A stretch of 64,000 nt of DNA from contig NZ_CSTD01000004.1 in NCBI RefSeq assembly GCF_001053185.1, forward strand, positions 343,124-407,123, read 5' to 3'. Source of the stretch: Mycobacterium bohemicum DSM 44277 (GTDB lineage: Bacteria; Actinomycetota; Actinomycetes; Mycobacteriales; Mycobacteriaceae). The position numbers and the translations under genes are program-made. This document shows positions 8,692 through 17,650 of this stretch, piece after piece; positions within the stretch are counted from its first letter, which is position 1, and every line of letters starts with the position of its first letter. Below the pieces are notes generated by a model that searched no databases, had not been told where the DNA came from, and saw only the letters and a list, made by a program, of their open reading frames with translations.

Positions 8692-10524
8692 TCAGGCCGC
8701 CGTGCGCACGGCACGGACCAGCTGATCGGCGTGCAACTGTTCGAGCCGTACCGTCGGCGCGCCGAGCAGGCGCGCGAGCTGCGCGGCCAAACCGAGCCGG
8801 ACGTAGGACGTTTCGCAATCCACGACGACGGCGGCGGCGCCCTCGGCGACGAGGCGGGCGGCCGCGATGCGGGTGCGGCCCAGGGGGTCCGGGCCGCCGG
8901 TGGCGCGGCCGTCGGTCAGCACGACCACCAGGGGGCGGCGGGTGCGGTCGCGCGCCTTCTCGCGCACGATCAGCTCACGGGCGGCCAGCAGGCCTTCGGC
9001 CAGCGGGGTTTTGCCGCCGGTGTCGAAGCGGGACAGCCGCCGGCCGGCGATGTGCGCCGAGGAGGTCGGGGGCAGCAACAGCCGGGCCGCGTCCTGGCGG
9101 AAGGTGATCACCGCGACCTTGTCGCGGCGCTGGTAGGCGTCGCGGAGCAAGGACAGGGTGGCCCCGCCGACGGCGGCCATGCGATCGCGGGCTGCCATGG
9201 AACCGGATGCGTCGACGACGAAGATCACCAGGTTGCCCTCGCGTCCCTCGTGGACGGCCAGCCGCACGTCGTCAGGCCCGGGCCGCAGCGGGCCGGCCCC
9301 GGCTTGTGCGGCGGCCGAAAGCAGGGTGGCGAACAGGTGCAGTCCGCGCGCGCCGGTCGCCGCATCGGCCGGGCCCTCGGCGGCCGCCACCACGCTGCCG
9401 GTGGAGTTGCGGGCGCGTGACCGCCGCCCCGGCGCGCCCTCGCCGACGCCGGGCACCCTCAGCGCCCGGGCCCGGAACGTTTTCCCCGGCGGGGCGCTGG
9501 GTCTGGGCGCCTGCGGCTTGGCGGGCGGAGGCGAATGTGGTTGCGGCGCATCGTCGTTCGTGAACTGGCCGCCGCCGCCCGGCGGGTCGGGGTCGGGCTC
9601 GTTGTCGGCGCCCCCCTGCGCCAGCGCCTGCTCCAGCTGGTCGCGGTCGATGCCGGGATCGTCGAACGGGTCGCGGCGGCGCCGGTGCGGCAGCGCCAAT
9701 TCCGCGGCCACCCGGACGTCGCGCTCCTCGACGGTGGTGGAGCCGCGCCAGGCCGCGTGGGCGGCCGCGGTGCGGGCGAGGACCAGGTCGGCCCGCATCC
9801 CGTCGACGTCGAACGCCGCGCACACCGCCGCGATGCGGCGTAATTCGTTGTCGGGCAACACCACGTCGGCGACCAGCTCGCGCGCGGCGGCGATCCGTCG
9901 GGCCAGGTCGGCGTCGGCGTCGGCGTAACGGTCGGCGAATCCGTCGGGGTCGGCCTCGTAGGCCATCCGCTGCCGGATCACCTCCACCCGCACGTCGACG
10001 TCGCGCGACGCCCGCACGTCGACGGTGAGGCCGAACCGGTCCAGCAGCTGCGGACGCAGCTCGCCCTCCTCGGGGTTCATCGTGCCGATCAACACGAAGC
10101 GCGCCTCGTGCGAGTGCGAGATGCCGTCGCGCTCGATGTGCACCCGGCCCATGGCGGCGGCGTCGAGCAGCACGTCGACCAGGTGATCGTGCAGCAGGTT
10201 GACCTCGTCGACGTAGAGCACGCCGCCGTGCGCGCGCGCCAGCAGCCCGGGGGAGAACGCGTGCTCGCCGTCGCGCAGCACCCGCTGCAGGTCCAGCGAA
10301 CCGACGACGCGGTCTTCGGTTGCGCCCAAGGGCATTTCGACCAGTCCGCCCTCGCCGGTCGCGGCGGAGAGCAGCGCCGCGAGCCCCCGCACGGCCGTCG
10401 ACTTGGCGGTGCCCTTCTCGCCGCGGATGAGCGCGCCGCCGATCTCCGGACGCACGGCGCACAGCAGCAGGGCCAGCCGCAGCTGGTCGTGCCCGACGAT
10501 CGCGCTGAACGGGTAGGGCTTCAC
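8692..10524 (-). CDS. magnesium-chelatase-like AAA/VWA protein (Rv2850c-like)
   Basis: A 610-residue fusion of a BchI-type AAA+ ATPase and a BchD-type von Willebrand A domain. Visible are FSAIVGHDQLRLALLLCAV, the P-loop RGEKGTAKSTAVRG, VLYVDEVNLLHDHLVDVLLDAA (Walker B), GTMNPEEGELRPQLLDRFGL (sensor and arginine region), a Pro/Gly-rich linker, and VVDASGSMAARDRM (MIDAS, DxSxS). The gene starts at GTG 10524, overlapping the upstream GNAT stop by 4 bp. Its neighbours suggest it acts with a cobalt chelatase in cobalamin synthesis, although family members chelate either Mg or Co, so the metal is inferred. Confidence 0.88.
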   Translation of the reverse strand: MKPYPFSAIVGHDQLRLALLLCAVRPEIGGALIRGEKGTAKSTAVRGLAALLSAATGEGGLVEMPLGATEDRVVGSLDLQRVLRDGEHAFSPGLLARAHGGVLYVDEVNLLHDHLVDVLLDAAAMGRVHIERDGISHSHEARFVLIGTMNPEEGELRPQLLDRFGLTVDVRASRDVDVRVEVIRQRMAYEADPDGFADRYADADADLARRIAAARELVADVVLPDNELRRIAAVCAAFDVDGMRADLVLARTAAAHAAWRGSTTVEERDVRVAAELALPHRRRRDPFDDPGIDRDQLEQALAQGGADNEPDPDPPGGGGQFTNDDAPQPHSPPPAKPQAPRPSAPPGKTFRARALRVPGVGEGAPGRRSRARNSTGSVVAAAEGPADAATGARGLHLFATLLSAAAQAGAGPLRPGPDDVRLAVHEGREGNLVIFVVDASGSMAARDRMAAVGGATLSLLRDAYQRRDKVAVITFRQDAARLLLPPTSSAHIAGRRLSRFDTGGKTPLAEGLLAARELIVREKARDRTRRPLVVVLTDGRATGGPDPLGRTRIAAARLVAEGAAAVVVDCETSYVRLGLAAQLARLLGAPTVRLEQLHADQLVRAVRTAA

Positions 10525-10991
10525 GGCTGCTCCGGCAGCCCGGAGCCGGGCCGCAGCATCGGGACGTGCGGGATGCCGTCGTCGACGAAATCCTCGCCCG
10601 CGCGGACGAATCCGTGCTGTGCGTACATGTCGGCCAGGTAGGTCTGCGCGTCGATCCGGCAGGGGTAGTCGCCCACCTCGGCCAGCGCGGCCCGCAGCAG
10701 CCGGGTGGTGTGGCCCTGGCCGCGCGCGCTGCGTTTGGTGCACAGCCGGCCGATCCGGAACGCCTTCTCGCCCCCGGCGTGCTCCTCCATCAACCGCAGC
10801 GTGCAGATCACCTCGCCGTCGGGCGTTTCCAGCCAGAAGTGCCGGGTTTCGGCCAGCAGGTCACGCCCGTCCAGCTCCGGATACGGGCACGCCTGTTCGA
10901 CGACGAACACCTCGACCCGCAACTTGAGCAGCTCGTAGAGCGTGCGGGCGTCAAGATCCTTGGCCCACGACCGGCGCAACGCTTCAGTCAT
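10521..10991 (-). CDS. GNAT family N-acetyltransferase (Rv2851c-like)
   Basis: A 156-residue ElaA-type acetyltransferase. DLDARTLYELLKLRVEVFVVEQACPYPELDGRD is characteristic of the ElaA subgroup. The acetyl-CoA loop is in RIGRLCTKRSARGQGHTTRLL (R/Q-x-x-G-x-G/A form). The acceptor is unknown. Its stop overlaps the GTG start of the chelatase-like gene, so the two are probably one transcript. The order is conserved in M. tuberculosis. Confidence 0.85.
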   Translation of the reverse strand: MTEALRRSWAKDLDARTLYELLKLRVEVFVVEQACPYPELDGRDLLAETRHFWLETPDGEVICTLRLMEEHAGGEKAFRIGRLCTKRSARGQGHTTRLLRAALAEVGDYPCRIDAQTYLADMYAQHGFVRAGEDFVDDGIPHVPMLRPGSGLPEQP

Positions 10992-11073
10992 GAGCGCCGC
11001 TCCTCCCCGTCGGCGCGTCCCCCACGCCGCTTTGCGGCTGGGGGCGCCCCCACCGCATCGTCGGCGGCGCGGC

Positions 11074-12570
11074 TCACGCTGCCTCCAAGTTCAATGCCCT
11101 CGTCCCCCATGACCACACCTCGTCGAACAGCGCCGGCTCGCGGGACAGCTCCACCCCCAGCGACGGCACCATCTCCTTCAGCGTGGGCAGCCAGGACGGG
11201 TAGCGGTCGGGGAAGCAGCGCTGGAGCACATCGAGCATCGCCGGCACGGCGGTCGACGCCCCCGGCGAGCCGCCGAGGAGCCCGGCGATGCTGCCGTCGG
11301 CGGAGGCCAGCACGGTGGTGCCGAAGTCGAGCACACCGCCCCTGCGCCGGTCGCGCCGGATCACCTGCACCCGCTGGCCGGCCACCATCGGCTGCCAGTC
11401 GGAGTCCCTTGCGCTCGGCGCGAATTCGCGCAGGATGCGCATCCGGTCGGGCTCGGAGAGCCGCAGCTGACCGAGCAAGTAGTTGAGCAGGGTCATCTCG
11501 CTGACCCCGACGCCGAGCATCGACACCACGTTGTCCGGCCTGACCGAGCGGGGCAGATCGGTGACGCGGCCGTGCTTGAGGAACTTGGGCGACCATCCCG
11601 CGTACGGCCCGAACATCAGCCATGACTTGCCGTGCACGACACGAAGGTCGAGGTGCAGGGCGCCGAGCGGGGGCGCCCCGGGGGCGGGCGCGCCGTACAC
11701 CTTGGCGCGGTGCGCGGCGGTGAGCGCCGGGCTGTGGGCGCGCAGGAACCGGCCGCCGATCGGGAACCCGGCGAACCCCTTGACGTCGCTGATGCCGGAG
11801 CGCTGCAGCAGCCGAAGCGCGTCACCACCGGCCCCGACGAACACGAATCTGGCGTTCAGGCGGTGCTTTGCGCGGGTCCGGCGATTGACGATCAGCAGTG
11901 TCCAGCTGCCGTCGGACGCGCGGGTGAGGTTGCGCACCTCGTGCCCGAACAGGGTGGCGGCGCCCTCGCGCACGCAATAGCCCAGAAGTTGGCGTGCCAG
12001 CGCCCCGAAGTCGACGTCGGTGCCGTGCGCGGCCCAGTTGAGCGCGGTCGGCTCGGAGAAATCGCGGCCCGCGGCCATCAGCGGCAGCCGGCGGGCGAAC
12101 TCGCCGGGATCGTCGATCACCTCGATGCCGGCGAACAGCGGGTTGCCGGCCAGCGCGCGCTGCCGGCGCCGCAGGTAGCCGACCCGACGGGCGCCCCGCA
12201 CGAAGCTGGCGTGCGGGATCGCGGTGATGAAGGAGCGGTCGCCGAGGATGCCGTTCTCCGCGGCGTACGCCCAGAACTGGCGGGTGACCTGGAACTGCTC
12301 GTTGACGCGGACGGCCTTGGTGATGTCGATGGAGCCGTCGGCCCGCTGCGGTGTGTAGTTCAGCTCGCAGAGCGCGGAGTGCCCGGTGCCCGCGTTGTTC
12401 CAGGGGCTGCTGCTCTCGGCGCCGACGGCGTCCAGCCGCTCGACGATCGTCATCGACCACCCCGGTTCCAGCCTCCGCAGCAACGCCCCCAGCGTGGCGC
12501 TCATGATGCCCGCGCCCACCAGCACGACGTCCGCGCGTGCGGTTTCGGTTCGCTGGCCTGTGAGCGACAC
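11074..12570 (-). CDS. mqo: malate:quinone oxidoreductase
   Basis: A 498-residue FAD enzyme that oxidises malate to oxaloacetate and passes electrons to menaquinone at the membrane. The N-terminal dinucleotide fold is DVVLVGAGIMSATLGALLRRLEP. ESSSPWNNAGTGHSALCELNYTP is the Mqo signature, and GGSPGASTAVPAMLDVLQRCFPDRYPSW is the conserved C-terminus. Length and order agree with Rv2852c (493 residues). It is monocistronic in appearance and divergent from the hydrolase at 12702. Confidence 0.94.
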   Translation of the reverse strand: MSLTGQRTETARADVVLVGAGIMSATLGALLRRLEPGWSMTIVERLDAVGAESSSPWNNAGTGHSALCELNYTPQRADGSIDITKAVRVNEQFQVTRQFWAYAAENGILGDRSFITAIPHASFVRGARRVGYLRRRQRALAGNPLFAGIEVIDDPGEFARRLPLMAAGRDFSEPTALNWAAHGTDVDFGALARQLLGYCVREGAATLFGHEVRNLTRASDGSWTLLIVNRRTRAKHRLNARFVFVGAGGDALRLLQRSGISDVKGFAGFPIGGRFLRAHSPALTAAHRAKVYGAPAPGAPPLGALHLDLRVVHGKSWLMFGPYAGWSPKFLKHGRVTDLPRSVRPDNVVSMLGVGVSEMTLLNYLLGQLRLSEPDRMRILREFAPSARDSDWQPMVAGQRVQVIRRDRRRGGVLDFGTTVLASADGSIAGLLGGSPGASTAVPAMLDVLQRCFPDRYPSWLPTLKEMVPSLGVELSREPALFDEVWSWGTRALNLEAA

Positions 12571-12701
12571 CGGATCGTTGGTCCTTTCGTGGGCCGTCAG
12601 CGGCCCCTGCGCTGGTTGTGCCGTCCCAGGCTATCCCGACGCGCGCCGGCCCCGAACGCCGTGCGCCTCCCCACGGCCAGCAAAGCCTTTAAGCTGGCCT
12701 C

Positions 12702-13727
12702 GTGACTGGCTGGATGCCGGACGTCCTGCCCGGCTATTGGCGGCGCGCACTGCCGCTGGGGCCGGATCCCCACGGCGAGGGCGACATCGTCGCCACCCTG
12801 GTTCGGCGCGGCCCGCCGACGGAAGCCACCGAGAATTTCGCGGCGGACCGCGCGGTGCTGGCGGTCCACGGCTACACCGACTACTTCTTCCACACGGAAC
12901 TGGCCGACCACTTCGCCGGCCGGGGCTTCGCCTTTTACGCGCTCGACCTGCAGAAGTGCGGCCGGTCGCACTGCGGGCGACAGACCCCCCACTTCATCAC
13001 CGACCTCGCCCACTACGACGCCGAACTCGAGTACGCCCTGGCGGTCATCGCCGAGCAGACAAGCGCTGCCCAGGTCCTGGTGTACGGGCATTCGGCCGGC
13101 GGGCTCATCGTGTCGCTGTGGCTGGACCGCCTCCGCGCACGCGGCGCCCCGGCGCACGCGGCCGTCGGCGGGCTGGTGCTCAACAGCCCCTTCCTGGACC
13201 TGCACGGCCCGGCGGTCCTGCGGCACGCGGTGGCCTCGGCGACGATCGCCGGACTGTCGCGGCTGCGGCCCAAAGGCGTGATCCGCCGGCCCACCCCCGG
13301 CGGGTACGGAACCACGCTGCACCGGGATTACGGCGGCGAGTTCGACTACAACCTGCAGTGGAAACCGGTGGGCGGCTTTCCCATCACCCTGGGCTGGCTG
13401 CACGCCGTGCGCCGCGGCCAGGCCCGGCTGCACCGCGGCATCGACGTCGGTGTGCCGAGCCTGATCCTGCGGTCGGACCACAGCGTGCGGGAAAGCGCGG
13501 ACCCGGCGGCAATGCATTGCGGTGACGCGGTTCTCGACGTCGACCTGATCGCCAAATGGGCGAGCCGCATCGGGAGTCGCACCACGATCGTCCCGGTCAC
13601 CGACGCCAAGCACGACGTCTTCCTGTCGCTTCCACAGCCGCGCCGCGCGGCCTATCAGCAGCTGGACCGGTGGCTGGACCATCACCTCGTCAACACCGAC
13701 GCCCCGGCGTCATCGGACAAAGGATGA
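12702..13727 (+). CDS. alpha/beta hydrolase (Rv2854-like)
   Basis: A 341-residue hydrolase of the monoacylglycerol-lipase-like group. It has AVLAVHGYTDYFFHTELADHFAGRGFAFYALDLQKCGRS (oxyanion and lid region), the nucleophile elbow VYGHSAGGLIVSLW, and a C-terminal TDAKHDVFLS with the catalytic His. The GTG start at 12702 is followed by MPDVLPGYWRRALPLGPDPHGEG. It ends 9 bp before mtr, so the two are likely co-transcribed, as in M. tuberculosis (Rv2854-Rv2855). The natural substrate is unknown. Confidence 0.85.
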   Translation: MTGWMPDVLPGYWRRALPLGPDPHGEGDIVATLVRRGPPTEATENFAADRAVLAVHGYTDYFFHTELADHFAGRGFAFYALDLQKCGRSHCGRQTPHFITDLAHYDAELEYALAVIAEQTSAAQVLVYGHSAGGLIVSLWLDRLRARGAPAHAAVGGLVLNSPFLDLHGPAVLRHAVASATIAGLSRLRPKGVIRRPTPGGYGTTLHRDYGGEFDYNLQWKPVGGFPITLGWLHAVRRGQARLHRGIDVGVPSLILRSDHSVRESADPAAMHCGDAVLDVDLIAKWASRIGSRTTIVPVTDAKHDVFLSLPQPRRAAYQQLDRWLDHHLVNTDAPASSDKG

Positions 13728-13736
13728 CCCTCGGCC

Positions 13737-15119
13737 ATGGAAACCTACGACATCGCGATCATCGGAACCGGTTCGGGGAATTGCATTCTCGATGAAAGCT
13801 TCGCCGCAAAGCGGATGGCCATCTGCGAACACGGCACCTTCGGCGGCACCTGCCTCAACGTCGGGTGCATCCCGACGAAGATGTTCGTCTACGCCGCCGA
13901 GGTCGCCACGACGATCCGGGAGGCGGCGCGGTTCGGCGTCGACGCGCACATCGACCGGATCCGCTGGGCGGACATCGTCTCGCGGGTCTTCGGCCGGATC
14001 GACCCGATATCGATGAGCGGCGAGGACTTTCGGCGCTCCGCGCCCAACATCGACGTGTACGGCGCGCACACCCGGTTCGGGCCCGTCCAGCCCGACGGCC
14101 GCTACCTGTTGCGCACCGCCGCCGGTGACGAATTCTCCGCCGACCAGGTGGTGATCGCCGCGGGCTCGCGCCCGGTGGTCCCGACCGCGATCCTCGCGTC
14201 CGGCGTCACTTTCCACACGAGCGACACGATCATGCGGATCCCGGAGCTGCCCGATCACCTCGCAATCGTCGGGAGCGGTTATGTCGCAGCAGAATTCGCG
14301 CACATCTTCTCCGCGCTGGGGGTGCGCGTCACCCTCGTCGTCCGGGGCAGCACGCTGCTGCGGTATTGCGACGATACGATCTGCGAGCGCTTCACCCGCA
14401 TCGCGGCGGCCAAATGGGAACTGCGCACCCACCGCACCGTGGTGAACGCCGCCGACCGCGGTTCCGGCGTGGCCCTCGAACTCGACGACGGCAGCATCCT
14501 GGACGCCGACCTGCTGCTGGTGGCGACCGGCCGGCTTTCCAACGCCGACCTGCTCGACGCCGAGCAGGCGGGTGTCGACGTCGAGGACGGCCGGGTGGCG
14601 GTCGACGAATACCAGCGCACGTCCGCGCGCGGGGTGTTCGCCCTCGGCGACGTCTCCTCGCCTTATCAGCTCAAGCACGTCGCCAACCACGAGGCCCGTG
14701 TCGTGCAGCACAACCTGACGTGCGACTGGGACGACACCGACTCGATGACCATGACCGATCACCGCTTCGTGCCGTCGGCGGTGTTCACCGATCCCCAGCT
14801 GGCGGCCGTGGGCCTGACCGAGAACCAAGCGCGGGCAAGGGGCTTCGACATATCGGTCGCGATCCAGGACTACGGCGATGTCGCCTACGGGTGGGCGATG
14901 GAAGACACCACCGGGATCGTCAAGCTGATCGCCGAGCGCAACAGCGGATGCCTGCTCGGCGCGCACATCATGGGGCATCAGGCGTCGTCGATCATCCAGC
15001 CGCTCATTCAGGCGATGCGCTCGGGAATGACGGCTCAGGAGATGGCCCGCGGCCAGTACTGGATTCACCCGGCGCTGCCGGAAGTGGTGGAGAACGCGCT
15101 GCTGGGCCTGCGCCCGTGA
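13737..15119 (+). CDS. mtr: mycothione reductase
   Basis: A 460-residue FAD- and NADPH-dependent disulfide oxidoreductase that regenerates mycothiol, the main thiol of actinobacteria. The redox-active disulfide sits in GGTCLNVGCIPTKMFVYAAE. The NADPH fold is LAIVGSGYVAAEFAHIFSALGVRVT. The FAD-binding GVFALGDVSSPYQLKHVANHE and the C-terminal dimer His-Pro (YWIHPALPEVVENALLGL) are present. The length is as expected (Rv2855, 459 residues). It follows the hydrolase at 12702 by 9 bp. Degenerate repeats begin at its stop codon. Confidence 0.95.
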   Translation: METYDIAIIGTGSGNCILDESFAAKRMAICEHGTFGGTCLNVGCIPTKMFVYAAEVATTIREAARFGVDAHIDRIRWADIVSRVFGRIDPISMSGEDFRRSAPNIDVYGAHTRFGPVQPDGRYLLRTAAGDEFSADQVVIAAGSRPVVPTAILASGVTFHTSDTIMRIPELPDHLAIVGSGYVAAEFAHIFSALGVRVTLVVRGSTLLRYCDDTICERFTRIAAAKWELRTHRTVVNAADRGSGVALELDDGSILDADLLLVATGRLSNADLLDAEQAGVDVEDGRVAVDEYQRTSARGVFALGDVSSPYQLKHVANHEARVVQHNLTCDWDDTDSMTMTDHRFVPSAVFTDPQLAAVGLTENQARARGFDISVAIQDYGDVAYGWAMEDTTGIVKLIAERNSGCLLGAHIMGHQASSIIQPLIQAMRSGMTAQEMARGQYWIHPALPEVVENALLGLRP

Positions 15120-15244
15120 CGATCGCAGCCGGGCGCCGCGGGTCGTCACCCTCAACCGTGACGATCGCAAGCGCGGCGTAGCCGGGCGCCGCGGGTCGTC
15201 ACCCTCAACCGTGACGATCGCAAGCGCGGGTCGTCACCCTTAAC
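15115..15244. repeat. degenerate tandem repeat between convergent mtr and fur-type genes
   Basis: Three unequal units (15115-15156, 15157-15209, 15210-15244; 42, 53 and 35 bp) share a left part GTGACGATCGCA and a right part GCGGGTCGTCACCCT. Within each unit GTGACGA and TCGTCAC form a perfect 7-bp inverted repeat, so each can fold as a hairpin. The array lies exactly between the ends of mtr and the Fur-type gene and may serve as a bidirectional terminator. Units 1 and 3 look like deletion variants of unit 2. Confidence 0.65.
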
Positions 15245-15254
15245 GACCTCAGCG

Positions 15255-15725
15255 TCAGCGCGGGTCGCCCTGGCACAGGGGGCACAGGCCGTGCAGTGTG
15301 AGGCCGGCCTCCTCCGACAGTGCGAAGGAACTGCCGGCCATCGCGTGCTCGAGCGCCGAGGTGAGCTGACGCGCGGGCACCTCGATGATGGCGCCGCATT
15401 GCGTGCAGACCGCGTGATGGTGCGGGGCGGTGGCCAGGCCGTAGGTGGTGACGCCGCCGTCGAGGGTGAGCGCATGCAGCACGCCCTGGTCCACCAGCGT
15501 GGTGACCGTGCGGTAGATGGTCGCCACGTCGGGCGGCTGGGCGCCCGGTGGCAGGCAGGCCCGCACCCGCTGATGGATCTCGGCCACCGGCAGGTGCCCG
15601 TGGACCGGCTCGAGCACCGCCAGCACCTGGATCCGCGACGCCATCCGCCGCAGCCCGCGGGCCCGCAGGAAATCGCCGAGCCGCGCGGCGACGGACGGGT
15701 CCAGTACCGACGGCTTGTTCGTCAC
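15255..15725 (-). CDS. Fur-family metalloregulator
   Basis: A 156-residue Fur-fold repressor. The N-terminal winged helix includes VATIYRTVTTLVDQGVLHAL, the Fur recognition region. The dimerisation half has a His cluster (H102-H104) and two CxxC pairs (C107/C110 in CTQCG and C148/C151 in CPLC) for structural zinc. It is not obviously FurA or Zur of mycobacteria. It is divergent from a WhiB gene that leads into the hydrogenase cluster. A nickel-responsive (Nur-like) or iron-responsive role controlling the hydrogenase is inferred from position only. Confidence 0.85.
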   Translation of the reverse strand: MTNKPSVLDPSVAARLGDFLRARGLRRMASRIQVLAVLEPVHGHLPVAEIHQRVRACLPPGAQPPDVATIYRTVTTLVDQGVLHALTLDGGVTTYGLATAPHHHAVCTQCGAIIEVPARQLTSALEHAMAGSSFALSEEAGLTLHGLCPLCQGDPR

Positions 15726-16106
15726 CCGTCCAGTGTCGCGCGTGGCGGCCCGGATTGCCAGCGGTCCGGGGCGGCCCCCCGGGCGCCGGGTGTGGCCGCA
15801 TCGGTCGCGCGCAGGCGCCGATCACCGTGAATTACGTTGCCTCCCAGCGCCACCGGATTTACTTTACCCGCCCCCGGCGGCCCAGCCCGCACGGCGATTA
15901 GGGGCCGTCGGTAATGCCCAGTGGTGACAATGGTCCCTAGGTCAACGGCGAGCCTCTTCGTACTGTCCGGGAAGACGCCTGCTTCATCCCTGCACACGGA
16001 CGAGCACAACAGGGGGTTGGCGCCGCGCCGGAAGGAATTCGGCCGGCGTACACGCTCGGCCACGGGGGCCAAGGCAGGCGGGCTGAGGAAGGCAAAAGGG
16101 GGAATA
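15726..16106. promoter_or_regulatory. divergent intergenic region between Fur-type and WhiB-type genes
   Basis: A 381-bp gap with no convincing gene. The only AT-rich core is about 15825-15868 (GAATTACGTT ... GGATTTACTTTACCC), which is the likely site of divergent promoters and metal-regulator binding. A good ribosome-binding site (AAAGGGGG) lies just before the GTG at 16107. Open frames here (from 15921) look like read-through upstream of the WhiB start and have no recognisable domain. Confidence 0.4.
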
Positions 16107-16457
16107 GTGTCAACGAGTCGTACCGCCCGAAGGGTAGTCATCAGATCGATCCGGGGTTCCGTCTGGGGTGCGGAGGCCGAATCCCGCATGGAGTGGGTGT
16201 CCAAAGCCCTGTGCCGCACCGTCGACCCCGACGATTTGTTCGTGCCGGGCGCCGCCCAGCGCAAGGCCGCACAGATCTGCGGGCACTGCCCGGTGCGCCT
16301 GCAGTGCGCCGTTGATGCGCTCGACAACCAGGTCGAGTTCGGTGTCTGGGGCGGCATGACGGAACGCCAGCGCCGCGTCCTGCTCCGGCAACATCCGGAC
16401 GTGAAGTCCTGGACCGACTTCTTCGCCGACAAGGGCAACCAGCGCAGCGCTTCCTAG
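16107..16457 (+). CDS. WhiB-family iron-sulfur regulator, WhiB4-like
   Basis: 116 residues from a GTG start preceded by AAAGGGGG. Four cluster-ligand Cys occur in the canonical order: C36 (KALCRT), C58 and C61 (ICGHC), C67 (LQCAVDAL). They are followed by the turn GVWGGMTERQRRVLL that packs against sigma factor and a basic tail. It resembles WhiB4 more than the other paralogues (WVSKALCRT, PGAAQRKAA, ALDNQVEFGVWGGM). WhiB proteins bind an O2/NO-sensitive [4Fe-4S] cluster. Placement directly before hypA suggests redox control of the hydrogenase genes, which is inference. Confidence 0.88.
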   Translation: MSTSRTARRVVIRSIRGSVWGAEAESRMEWVSKALCRTVDPDDLFVPGAAQRKAAQICGHCPVRLQCAVDALDNQVEFGVWGGMTERQRRVLLRQHPDVKSWTDFFADKGNQRSAS

Positions 16458-16524
16458 CCGGCCGGGGCACACGCGCGTGCCAAGCCGGTGCGCGCGGGGG
16501 CCCGTCCGGTGTACAACGGTGCTC

Positions 16525-16860
16525 ATGCACGAGCTGTCGCTCTGCGAAGCCATCGCCGGCCTGGTCAGGTCGCACGCCGACGGACGCCACGTCGACGTGG
16601 TGCGGGTGCGGATCGGCGCCCTGCGACAGGTGGTCCCCGAATCTCTCTCGTTCTGTTGGACGCTCGTGCGCGACGCCGAGAACATGCCGGACGCGGAGCT
16701 GGAACTGGAGTGCGTCACCGCCGAGGTGCAGTGCCGTCGGTGCGGACGACGATCGGAGATCACCTCGGCCTGGTCGATCTGGTGCCCGCAGTGCGACAGC
16801 ACCGACGTCGAGGTGCTGCGCGGTAACGAATTCCTGCTGACCTCCCTGGACGTTTCATGA
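16525..16860 (+). CDS. hypA: hydrogenase nickel-insertion protein HypA
   Basis: A 111-residue protein. The N-terminal Met-His-Glu (MHELSLCEAIAGLV) provides the nickel site, with His2 as a ligand. The zinc ribbon uses C70, C73, C87 and C90 (VQCRRCG ... IWCPQC). With HypB it delivers Ni to the hydrogenase large subunit after the Fe(CN)2CO group is in place. The ATG at 16525 is chosen because the family requires His at position 2. It is followed 28 bp later by hypB. Confidence 0.93.
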   Translation: MHELSLCEAIAGLVRSHADGRHVDVVRVRIGALRQVVPESLSFCWTLVRDAENMPDAELELECVTAEVQCRRCGRRSEITSAWSIWCPQCDSTDVEVLRGNEFLLTSLDVS

Positions 16861-16888
16861 AAGGCCCTGGCAATGAATCGATCTGACC

Positions 16889-17650
16889 ATGGGTAGGTTT
16901 CACCGCCACGAAGACGGAACCGTGCACGACCACGAGCACGAGCACGAGCACGGGGATCACAGTCACTACGGCACGGGCGCGCAGCGCGTCGAGGTGCTGG
17001 AGTCGATCTTCGCCGAAAACGACCTGCTCGCCGAAGCGAACCGCAAGGCTTTCGACAGCTGCGGAGTCCGCGCCGTCAACCTGATGAGCTCGCCCGGAGC
17101 GGGCAAGACGACCATCCTGCAGGCAACGCTGGACGAACTCGCCGGCGACTTCGCGATCGGCGTGATCGAGGGCGACATCGCCACCGACCTGGACGCGGCC
17201 AAGCTCGCCGGCCGCGGCGCCCAGATCTCACTTCTGAACACCGGCAACGGATTTGGCGGCGAATGCCACCTTGATGCCCCCATGGTCGACCGCGCGCTGC
17301 GGGGCCTCGACCTGCCCGCGCTGGACCTGGTGGTGATCGAGAACGTCGGCAACCTCGTCTGCCCGGCGGAGTTCGACGTGGGCGAGCACGCCAAGGCCAT
17401 GGTCTACTCCGTGACCGAGGGCGAGGACAAGCCGCTGAAATACCCCGTGATGTTCCGCTCGGTCGATGTGGTGCTGCTCAACAAGATTGACCTGGTGCCG
17501 CACCTGGACGCCGACGTCGACACCTACATCGAGCACGTGCGGCGGGTCAACGCGGCGGCGGAGATCCTGCCGGTCAGCGCCCGCACCGGGGCGGGCATGG
17601 CCGCCTGGTTCGGCTGGCTGCGGCGCTTCGCCGAAACCCCGCCGGCCTGA
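16889..17650 (+). CDS. hypB: hydrogenase nickel-insertion GTPase HypB
   Basis: A 253-residue SIMIBI GTPase with a His-rich N-terminus: ten His in residues 5-26, encoded partly by tandem CACGAG hexamers, suited to nickel storage. The P-loop is SSPGAGKT (67-74). GVIEGDIATDLDA carries the switch I Asp, and NKIDLVP is the base-recognition motif. The metal-binding segment at the dimer interface is NTGNGFGGECHLDAPMV. It acts with HypA to load Ni. It is the last gene before a 230-bp gap that precedes the structural genes. Confidence 0.95.
   Translation: MGRFHRHEDGTVHDHEHEHEHGDHSHYGTGAQRVEVLESIFAENDLLAEANRKAFDSCGVRAVNLMSSPGAGKTTILQATLDELAGDFAIGVIEGDIATDLDAAKLAGRGAQISLLNTGNGFGGECHLDAPMVDRALRGLDLPALDLVVIENVGNLVCPAEFDVGEHAKAMVYSVTEGEDKPLKYPVMFRSVDVVLLNKIDLVPHLDADVDTYIEHVRRVNAAAEILPVSARTGAGMAAWFGWLRRFAETPPA

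Noticed and set aside
15115..15244. CRISPR-like array or attachment site
   Set aside because: The units vary in length by internal loss, not by distinct spacers, and no integrase or tRNA gene is adjacent.
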